Assembly (NCBI RefSeq): GCF_002086485.1
Contig: NZ_MVHF01000003.1
Span: 186,001-250,000, forward strand
Length of the DNA stretch: 64,000 nucleotides
Source of the DNA: Mycobacterium aquaticum
GTDB taxonomy: Bacteria; Actinomycetota; Actinomycetes; Mycobacteriales; Mycobacteriaceae
Direction of reading: 5' to 3'
Below the pieces are notes generated by a model that was not told where the DNA came from, searched no databases, and saw nothing but the letters and a program-made list of their open reading frames with translations. Below are positions 58,250 to 64,000 of this stretch, one piece after another. The stretch's first letter is position 1. The number at the start of each line of letters is the position of its first letter. The translations under genes and the position numbers were made by a program.

Positions 58250-59305
58250 TCAAACCCACTCGACCAACGTGTAGGCCGGTCCGCCGTTGCCGCCGAGTCC
58301 GGCTGTCGCGGAGTTGCAGCCGCCGCCGCCTCCACCACCGCCGCCGTACAGGCCGCCAGCAGAGCCGGGCGATCCATTGCTGAAGAATGTTCCGTCTTCG
58401 CCGCCGTCGCCGCCCCGGCCGCCCTTCCCCGTGGACGTGCCACCGCTGCCGGGACTGCCGAGCTCCTGCGCTCCACCGCCGCCGCCCGCGCCTGCACCCT
58501 GGGTGTTGTTGGTGCCAGGCTGGCCACCCCCGCCGCCGTTGGAGCCGTTGCGTCCCACGATGGTTATGCCGGAGGCTGTTGCGACACCCCCGGCACCCCC
58601 GGTGCCGTTCGTGCCTCCCACGCCGTTGCCGCCAACACTGCCGCCTCCAGCGGTGATGCTGATCAAGCCGGACGTGAAGACAGCTGCGGCACCCCTCGTG
58701 ACGCTGTAGGTGGCCCCCAGACTCGATAGAGGGATAAAGATCCGCTCGACGTAGGAACCGCCGCCACCTCCGCCGCCGCCACCACCCTCAGTGACATTGC
58801 TGACGCCGCCGTGGCCACCAGCGCCACCCGAACCGATCAGAGTGACCCAGCAGCCAGTACAGCCAGCGGGAACCAGATCGTTGGTGACGTCAGTGTTCTC
58901 GACGTTGAACGGCGTAAACGGAATCCCGTTGGTGCCGACGCCGTCTGGTGTGAACGTGGGAGCGATAGCCAGTTGAGCCGAACGCGCGTAGCGCTCTGCC
59001 CCTGTAACGGACACCGTTGGTGGAACGGCGATGCCCGCAGCGGCCGAATACCGTTCTGCACCACTGACCGACAGGCTCGGCGGGATGGACAGTGCGAACT
59101 GACCCCGGCCGCTCGGCTGCATCGTCACCGTGGGCGGCAGCGCCAGGGCTACGGCCCCGACAGACCTGCTCGTGACGGTCACGCCGAGGTTGGGTGAGAC
59201 GTTCAGTCCCGCTGTTGCGGGGACGTTGGGGGCACCTGTGGCGGCGATCTGTGGGGCGACGTGAAGATCGAGCTTCTCGAAGATTTCGACCCACCAGTGA
59301 GCCAT
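58250..59305 (-). CDS. Glycine-rich phage surface/minor-tail-like protein
   Basis: 351 residues. N-terminus MAHWWVEIFEKLDLHV is like mycobacteriophage minor tail proteins. Residues about 60-150 hold degenerate repeats of about 20 residues built on PPTVSVTGAERY. Then comes a DLVPAGCTGCWVTLIGSGG segment and a long Gly-rich domain with runs of ten Gly, ending in TLVEWV. Such Gly-rich domains decorate or tip phage fibres. ATG overlaps the upstream stop (ATGA); the 78-codon extension is a shadow. Confidence 0.75.
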   Translation of the reverse strand: MAHWWVEIFEKLDLHVAPQIAATGAPNVPATAGLNVSPNLGVTVTSRSVGAVALALPPTVTMQPSGRGQFALSIPPSLSVSGAERYSAAAGIAVPPTVSVTGAERYARSAQLAIAPTFTPDGVGTNGIPFTPFNVENTDVTNDLVPAGCTGCWVTLIGSGGAGGHGGVSNVTEGGGGGGGGGGSYVERIFIPLSSLGATYSVTRGAAAVFTSGLISITAGGGSVGGNGVGGTNGTGGAGGVATASGITIVGRNGSNGGGGGQPGTNNTQGAGAGGGGGAQELGSPGSGGTSTGKGGRGGDGGEDGTFFSNGSPGSAGGLYGGGGGGGGGCNSATAGLGGNGGPAYTLVEWV

Positions 59306-59649
59306 CAGGCCGTCTGCCTCTGCACAATCAGGGTGACCTTGTGCGGGGTGCCGCCCATGTCCGTGTAGACCCGTGGAGGGCCGACCAACTGGAACGTCTC
59401 CCCGCCATAGATCACTTCGTCGTTGGCCGATGCGCCAACCACAGCGGCGACGGGTGGGGCCGTGATCTTCTGCGGATCGGTTACGAGATCGGTGCCGAGG
59501 TCGAACTTTTCCTTGGCTGTGAGGGGGCGGAATCGGCACCCTGCAACCGGGACCTCAGTACGAATCCGCAAGGGAGAGTTATACCGGTCTCGGGTGTCGG
59601 GGTCTTCGGCGATCGTGACGAATACGACTGTTTGGTTTCCAAATGTCAT
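59305..59649 (-). CDS. Head-closure / head-tail stopper-like protein
   Basis: 114 residues of mixed beta character: TVVFVTIAEDPDTRDRYNSP, then CRFRPLTAKE and VIYGGETFQLVGPPRVYTD. Size, order after the connector and beta pattern fit phage head-closure proteins (gpFII/SPP1 gp16 type), but no diagnostic motif is visible. Overlaps genes on both sides by 1 to 4 bases. Confidence 0.6.
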   Translation of the reverse strand: MTFGNQTVVFVTIAEDPDTRDRYNSPLRIRTEVPVAGCRFRPLTAKEKFDLGTDLVTDPQKITAPPVAAVVGASANDEVIYGGETFQLVGPPRVYTDMGGTPHKVTLIVQRQTA

Positions 59650-60245
59650 GCCGCCGCCCAGATCCTGCGGAATGGCCGGATCGTGGACTCTACGTCGGCA
59701 TCCAAATCCGTTGCAGTGCCCCACTTGTAACTCACGTCATCCACATCTTTTTGGATGAGCGGACCGGCGGCCGTGTCTCGGCGGGCGTACAGCCGTGAGG
59801 CATGGATCTGGGTAGCCAGCTTGATCGGCTCGGGTACTTCTGGCCATCCGAACTCACCGGTCACCGTGATGACACTGTGGTGATGGTTGACGGGATAGCC
59901 GCCGTACCACGCGAAGGGCGTACCGCCGTGGAACTCAATTCCGGTGTACGGCCTGCCGTTCGGGACCGCATTGCGGGGCGTGAGAATGAAATCCGTGATC
60001 GCGGTACTGTCGTGGTTCGCCACCGACGTCACGCTCATGATGTCTTCGGTATCGACATACCAACAGTTGCGGTGCCAGCGTGGACGGTAGGTACGGGTCT
60101 GAGTGGCTGAGCCGAACTGCCTGCCCGTGGCTTGATCTATCGCCCTACTGGCAGCCTCAGCGGCCAAAGCCAGCTCGACGGTGTCACCACCACCGAGCCA
60201 GCTTTGAAGGTCACTAGCGGTGCAGTAGGGCGGTGCCCACGTCAC
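59646..60245 (-). CDS. Head-tail connector (HK97 gp6-like)
   Basis: 199 residues. N-terminal TASDLQSWLGGGDTVELALAAEAASRAIDQATGRQF is the helical start typical of gp6-like adaptors (described in parts), with a beta middle and the C-terminal PEPIKLATQIHASRLYARRD helix. Would form the ring below the portal. GTG start overlaps the preceding small ORF by 4 bases. Confidence 0.75.
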   Translation of the reverse strand: MTWAPPYCTASDLQSWLGGGDTVELALAAEAASRAIDQATGRQFGSATQTRTYRPRWHRNCWYVDTEDIMSVTSVANHDSTAITDFILTPRNAVPNGRPYTGIEFHGGTPFAWYGGYPVNHHHSVITVTGEFGWPEVPEPIKLATQIHASRLYARRDTAAGPLIQKDVDDVSYKWGTATDLDADVESTIRPFRRIWAAA

Positions 60246-60364
60246 TTAGCGGGCGGGTCCTGCTGGCCCGCCCGTTCGGAGATCTCGACACGCACCTGTG
60301 CGAGTGCCGCCATGAGTTCCAGCTCTTTGGCGGCGAGTTCAGCGATGGTCAACTTACGCGGCAT
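60242..60364 (-). CDS. 40-residue helical protein between capsid and connector
   Basis: Small ORF MPRKLTIAELAAKELELMAAL... ending QQDPPAK. Overlaps the capsid end by 11 bases and the connector start by 4 bases (GTGA), the same packing as the neighbouring genes, so it is probably real. Strongly helical, possible coiled coil. Too short for routine gene calling; function unknown. Confidence 0.65.
   Translation of the reverse strand: MPRKLTIAELAAKELELMAALAQVRVEISERAGQQDPPAK
60250..60274 (-). promoter_or_regulatory. GC hairpin just after the capsid gene
   Basis: Perfect 8-base stem CGGGCGGG (60250-60257) and CCCGCCCG (60267-60274) with a 9-base loop, inside the last codons of the 40-residue ORF. 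There is no U-tract. Could reduce read-through or stabilise the upstream capsid message. Confidence 0.4.
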
Positions 60365-61544
60365 TGGCAGCCGCCAAGCTGTACGCCTTGCGATTCTGGA
60401 TATTGCCGTCGGCCCGCTCCCATGCGGTGAACTCCACCTGACCAGTGGCAGCGCTGGAATACGGGTTGACCATCAACACCGGGGTACCAACCTTGCGGAT
60501 CACGTACGCCTCCCGCAGATCACCCAGAACGGCGAACTTCGCCGACAGGGTGGTGTTCGACGGGAACGCCTGATCGATGACCACGGGATAGCCCAGCAGC
60601 ATGCGAGTCGGGGCCGAGCCGATACCGGCGACAGCTTGGTCCTGCACCAGCGGGCGGCCATCAGTGCCCACCACCGCGCGGATGTTCTGCCACGTCGCCT
60701 TGGACATGACCCACTTGGCGTTCTGCTCGTAGGCCGGGTCAAGCTGGCCTTCGATTTCCAGCAGCTTGGCGTAGGTGATGGCATTGCCGGCGGCCAGGGT
60801 GGCGTTGGCGGTCAGGTTCGCGTTTGCGATACCCACGGGCAGAGTGGTGCCGGTGCCGGTTACCCAGTCGACAGCCTGCTTACGGGCGATGCGCTCGCCG
60901 AGCTTTTTCGCAACGTAGCTGTTGAGATCAAAGGCAGCATCCTGCAGTAGCTCTACCGACAGCTTCAGCGGAGCGTTCGACGCACCAGCACTGGTGTACT
61001 TCCACGCGCCGAGAGTCACGGTGCCGAAGGTTAGGTCCGAACCACCGGCAAAGTTCGAACCCTCCCCGGTGATCTGACCAACGTTGCCGGTGTCATCGTT
61101 CGACGGGAACTCCACCGAATTACCGGTGTCGGTGTTCCACGAATCGATCTCGGCGGCCAGGCCGCCAAATGCCTTCTGCACTTCAACAAGCTTCTGCCGG
61201 AACCCGGGCGGGACCATATACCCGCCTGCACTGTCGGGAGTGGTACCCTGCGCGCGGAGTTCGGAGATATCCGAATTGGCCTGGCCGGTACGCAGATATG
61301 CGTTAAATGCGCGTTCCAGGGTGTCGTCCTGCTTGACGGTCCCGACGTTCACCGCAGCCTGCAGAGACGCATTGGGAGCCTCGTATGCAGCCTGCCGCTT
61401 GCGGATCTCCTCGCTGCGCTGGGTGGCCTTCAGTTCGGCCTCCAGGGCTTCGTACCGGGTTGCCTCTTCGTCGGTCAGGTTGCGGCCCTCGGCAGCATTG
61501 GTGATGGAACGCTGTTCGGTGATGATGTCCTCAATAGTCTTCAA
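60354..61544 (-). CDS. Major capsid protein, HK97 gp5 fold
   Basis: 396 residues. The first 55 or so are a charged helical delta domain (scaffold) that the protease would remove. The capsid core has the HK97 pattern: TPDSAGGYMVPPGFRQKLVE, SWNTDTGNSVEFP, DWVTGTGTTLPVGIAN and GYPVVIDQAFP. The C-terminal TAWERADGNIQNRKAY is also typical. Sits between protease and connector as in HK97. Confidence 0.92.
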   Translation of the reverse strand: MKTIEDIITEQRSITNAAEGRNLTDEEATRYEALEAELKATQRSEEIRKRQAAYEAPNASLQAAVNVGTVKQDDTLERAFNAYLRTGQANSDISELRAQGTTPDSAGGYMVPPGFRQKLVEVQKAFGGLAAEIDSWNTDTGNSVEFPSNDDTGNVGQITGEGSNFAGGSDLTFGTVTLGAWKYTSAGASNAPLKLSVELLQDAAFDLNSYVAKKLGERIARKQAVDWVTGTGTTLPVGIANANLTANATLAAGNAITYAKLLEIEGQLDPAYEQNAKWVMSKATWQNIRAVVGTDGRPLVQDQAVAGIGSAPTRMLLGYPVVIDQAFPSNTTLSAKFAVLGDLREAYVIRKVGTPVLMVNPYSSAATGQVEFTAWERADGNIQNRKAYSLAAANAA

Positions 61545-61555
61545 ATGATTGCCTT

Positions 61556-62113
61556 TCAGAGAAGGTGCACCCGCGCGCGTGCGCGGATGAGTTGAGTTCG
61601 GCGATCGATGGAATCGGCCGGGATGGTGGGTTTACTGCGCAGGGACACCGAGGTCCCCTGGTATGCGGGATAGGTCACGACAGACACGTCCAGCAGGCTT
61701 GCTACGGACGTATGCGTGCGGAGGTCCCTACCCTCGTGGGTAGACCAGTCCTGTTCGCCTGCAATAAAGCCGAACGAACACCCGGTGATGAGACCGCTAT
61801 CCACCATGGTGCGAACGTCGTTGCCCAACGTGGTGTCGGGGATGTCCAGCTCGAACTGCAACCCATGGCTATCGCTGGACAGCTTGAGGCTGCCGTTGCG
61901 GGTGCGGGCCAAGAGCATGTTCGGGTCGTGATTCAACAACCCGCGCACGTCTGGATTGGAGGCCAGTACCGAGCGGAACGCCGTTGGCGCAAGGCTTTCC
62001 AAGTAGTAGCCGCCGATATCGGCGCGCTGGCCGTAGACCGCGGCGTACCCGCCGAGCTTCTTGCCGGTGATGGTGGTTTGCAGGTCCACGAACCGGCGTT
62101 CGATGTCGGTCAC
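61556..62113 (-). CDS. Prohead protease (HK97 gp4 / U35 family)
   Basis: 185 residues; serine protease that matures the prohead. Catalytic H62 in LLNHDPNMLLART and S113 in TGCSFGF are in the family's standard context, with the N-terminal GGYAAVYGQRADIGGYY strand. GTG start overlaps the previous stop (GTGA). Directly upstream of its capsid substrate. Confidence 0.9.
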   Translation of the reverse strand: MTDIERRFVDLQTTITGKKLGGYAAVYGQRADIGGYYLESLAPTAFRSVLASNPDVRGLLNHDPNMLLARTRNGSLKLSSDSHGLQFELDIPDTTLGNDVRTMVDSGLITGCSFGFIAGEQDWSTHEGRDLRTHTSVASLLDVSVVTYPAYQGTSVSLRSKPTIPADSIDRRTQLIRARARVHLL

Positions 62114-62253
62114 TCGGCGAGCCGCTTACGCAAGTGCCTCCGCAAGACGGCGCCCAGGTCAACAGCCTCATCAAGAACCAGTTCCAGCGGGAGTCTGATC
62201 GGCGCAACGGATGAGTCAGCAAGCCTGATTTCTAGGGTTTTCGTTTCCGTCAT
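62110..62253 (-). CDS. 47-residue protein between portal and protease
   Basis: Small ORF MTETKTLEIRLADSSVAP... ending HLRKRLAE. It fits exactly between the portal stop (ATGA overlap) and the protease start (GTGA overlap), which strongly supports a real gene. Beta start and basic helical end; function unknown. Confidence 0.7.
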   Translation of the reverse strand: MTETKTLEIRLADSSVAPIRLPLELVLDEAVDLGAVLRRHLRKRLAE

Positions 62254-63443
62254 GGCGTATTTCCTTGCGGTGGTTGAGGTGTGCGGAGTACGTCGCCGCC
62301 CTCGATCGGCGGTAGGTTGCGGACCTTGCGAGCCTCGTTCGGAGTGATCAGACCGGCCTCAACCTGTGCGATCAGCAACTGAATCTCAGTCTCGGGATCG
62401 GGTTCGACAAACGCCGAGTAGAAGAATTCGGCCTTTTGGTTGGGTCCCAGTAGCCACGACAAGCGCTCCTGAATGCGCGTCGTCCAGGGCTCAAGGTTGT
62501 ACCGGGCAAGACCTAGGTTCTGCTCGGCTACGCCGGTTCCCCAACTGGTCTGCTTTTCGGTCTGAGCCAGAAGATGGGGCGGGACGCCGAACCACCGTGC
62601 GATCTCTTCAATCTGGAACGCCCGAGCCTCCAGCCATTGGGCATCGGCGTTGGACAGCGACCAAGGGGTCATCTTGAACTTGCGGTTGATCACCGCAATC
62701 GCGCCCGCATTGGCCTCACCCGCGGCAGTCTTCTCAAGCGAAGCCTTGATCTCGGCCGCCTCTTCGGCGGTGAGCGTGTCCTCTGGCGTGACGACTGCGC
62801 TCATGAGCGCACCGTTCCCGAACAGGCGTGCCGCAGAGCGCTCCGCAGCTATCGACGTACCGAACATGCTGCGGGCCAACTGCAGTGGTGACCAACCGCG
62901 GATACCGTCAAGGGGCATCCACGGAATGTGGGTGAGGTTCGCGTCGGTGTAGTCGCGAGTGGTGCCGTCGCGCATGCTGACCCGGTACCGCTTAGAACCG
63001 TCCTTGGCGATCTCCACACCGACCGCTGCCGGGTGGATCGGCTGGAGCCCGACCAACTGCCCGGCGCCGCCGCGCACGTGAATCAGGAACGCGTTGCCGT
63101 GAATCAGGAGGTGCGCGACAACGATTTCTTTCCACTCGTAGCACGTGAGGCCGACCACCTTGCCGGGGTCGTCCAACATGCTCGGTACGCGCTTGTTGGT
63201 GCCGTCCGCTTGCTCCGTAATGGTCTGCAGCGGTAGCGATGCAATCGAACCGGCGATAAGTGACACCGCAGCCTTGACGGCCGGGATGCCTAGGACGGTC
63301 TGCTCGGAGACGGTGACGCCGGCCAGCGATGGGGCACCGCCGAACAAGAACACCGCAGCCGGGTTGGAGATCGACCAATCGCGGGTCTGGGGTGGTTCGT
63401 ACGGGGGATTTGGCGCACGGAACATGCGCGTCAAAAAGCTCAA
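62250..63443 (-). CDS. Portal protein, HK97 gp3-like
   Basis: 397 residues; dodecameric portal through which DNA is packaged. Family blocks visible: GIPAVKAAVSLIAGSIASLP, LIHGNAFLI, WSPLQLARSMFG, EARAFQIEEIARWFGVPPHLL and GLITPNEARKVRNLPP. TTG start supported by AAGGAG upstream (about 63449-63454). Upstream neighbour is the terminase, 122 bases away with nothing recognisable between. Confidence 0.9.
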   Translation of the reverse strand: MSFLTRMFRAPNPPYEPPQTRDWSISNPAAVFLFGGAPSLAGVTVSEQTVLGIPAVKAAVSLIAGSIASLPLQTITEQADGTNKRVPSMLDDPGKVVGLTCYEWKEIVVAHLLIHGNAFLIHVRGGAGQLVGLQPIHPAAVGVEIAKDGSKRYRVSMRDGTTRDYTDANLTHIPWMPLDGIRGWSPLQLARSMFGTSIAAERSAARLFGNGALMSAVVTPEDTLTAEEAAEIKASLEKTAAGEANAGAIAVINRKFKMTPWSLSNADAQWLEARAFQIEEIARWFGVPPHLLAQTEKQTSWGTGVAEQNLGLARYNLEPWTTRIQERLSWLLGPNQKAEFFYSAFVEPDPETEIQLLIAQVEAGLITPNEARKVRNLPPIEGGDVLRTPQPPQGNTP

Positions 63444-63565
63444 ATGGAACTCCTTAAAGAGTTGTTCGCTGGCAAAGGCCGGAGAGAGTGGGATAAAACG
63501 ACTGCCGGGGTCGAGCAGGGCGTTCGCTTCCTGAACTTTTTGCCCTCTGACCTGCGGGTTATGCG

Positions 63566-64000
63566 CTAGAGGCAGACCAGCGGGGGCAATGGCGTGTCCA
63601 CGCAGACGCTGGCGCGGCTGTGCGCGAGGATGGCGGCAACGGCGAGGTCGATCTTGGCCGGGCTGTCCTTGTCCGCCTTGGTAACTACGTCGCCCCGGGG
63701 CGTCGCCTTGACCACGCAGTTGGATACGTGGCGGGCTAGGCGGGGGTCGCCGTCGTGGGTGAGCCGTCCGTCCATCACCGCGGAGTAGAACCCGGTGCAG
63801 GCCGGGGCCATGCGATCGCGGGAGAAGGTGGGGATCTCAAGCACCTTGTCGCCCCACTGCGCTGTCCACTCCGCTATCTCGCGGCTCCAATAGGGTGGAT
63901 CGCAGCACAGCTCTACTACGTCCCACTGGTTCATGGCTTCGGCCACGGTCTGCATGACGTCGTCTCGGGGGACGCGCCAGCCTTTGCGCCCTGGGTTCTC
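63566..64000 (-). CDS. Terminase large subunit, C-terminal part (truncated by window edge)
   Basis: The frame stays open to base 64000, so only about 144 C-terminal residues are seen. DPPYWSREIAEWTAQWG, RMAPACTGFY and the final SPAKIDLAVAAILAH helix are typical of the nuclease domain and C-terminus of HK97-type terminases. The ATPase domain lies outside the window. Confidence 0.85.
   Translation of the reverse strand, partial: ENPGRKGWRVPRDDVMQTVAEAMNQWDVVELCCDPPYWSREIAEWTAQWGDKVLEIPTFSRDRMAPACTGFYSAVMDGRLTHDGDPRLARHVSNCVVKATPRGDVVTKADKDSPAKIDLAVAAILAHSRASVCVDTPLPPLVCL

Larger units (their letters stand above)
56904..64000. mobile_element. Integrated phage-like element (left part, tail-less HK97 head module)
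   Basis: Left boundary is the tRNA 3' fragment. The content is a forward accessory pair (57565-57978) and a reverse-strand HK97-type module of terminase, portal, protease, capsid, connectors and Gly-rich protein with 4-base gene overlaps. No tail, tape-measure, lysis or integrase gene is present in the window; the element continues past 64000. Organisation resembles phiRv1/phiRv2 or capsid-forming satellites. Confidence 0.85.

Overview
The window is a stretch of high-GC actinobacterial chromosome whose gene order matches a rapidly growing Mycobacterium (Mycolicibacterium), close to the M. smegmatis group. The his, trp, gltBD, pyk, tesB and cyd blocks run in the mycobacterial order. PriA (HisA/TrpF), the trp-region membrane protein, an Rv1625c-type adenylate cyclase and a second, 161-residue Dps are typical of the genus. 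Species assignment is inference from gene content and order only.

Layout. 1-5859: histidine operon (hisD partial, hisC, hisB, hisH, priA, impA, hisF, hisI), tightly overlapped. 5814-11449: accessory block with a mobile-element-type membrane protein on the opposite strand overlapping the end of hisI, a FetB-like permease, an Rv1733c-family membrane protein, and an Eco57I-like adenine methyltransferase overlapping a putative restriction endonuclease. 11446-14767: a GntR-ABC ATPase pair divergent from a leuA paralogue that has a Leu-rich leader peptide and attenuator-like folds. 14754-23810: bcpB; the trp operon (trpE, membrane protein, trpC, trpB, trpA) running into lgt, whose product carries a roughly 550-residue acidic repeat tail; then TM2 and DUF2752 membrane proteins. 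23828-32277: gltB-gltD, pyruvate kinase, TesB thioesterase. 32274-38606: cydABDC (cytochrome bd oxidase and its assembly transporter). 38703-48466: HdeD-like protein, polar amino-acid ABC transporter, sulfurtransferase, MacS-type two-component system, DUF2339 protein, Dps with a palindromic operator, adenylate cyclase. 48493-55295: PucR regulator divergent from a ureohydrolase, a TPP-dependent 2-oxoacid decarboxylase-like enzyme, an SSS symporter and a TakP-like TRAP binding protein; together these look like a guanidino/2-ketoarginine catabolic and uptake cluster. 55426-56857: two secreted proteins.

From 56904 to the window end lies an integrated element. Its left end is the 3' half of a tRNA gene (att core), followed by arm-type direct repeats. 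Next come a small forward module (YjzC-like protein and a 66-residue protein), a convergent terminator, and a reverse-strand HK97-type head module: terminase large subunit C-terminus, portal, small ORF, prohead protease, major capsid, small ORF, two head-tail connectors and a glycine-rich protein. No tail, tape-measure or lysis genes lie between the head module and the att end. The element therefore resembles the small phiRv1/phiRv2-type elements of M. tuberculosis or capsid-forming satellites rather than a full prophage; its right part, with the expected integrase, is outside the window.
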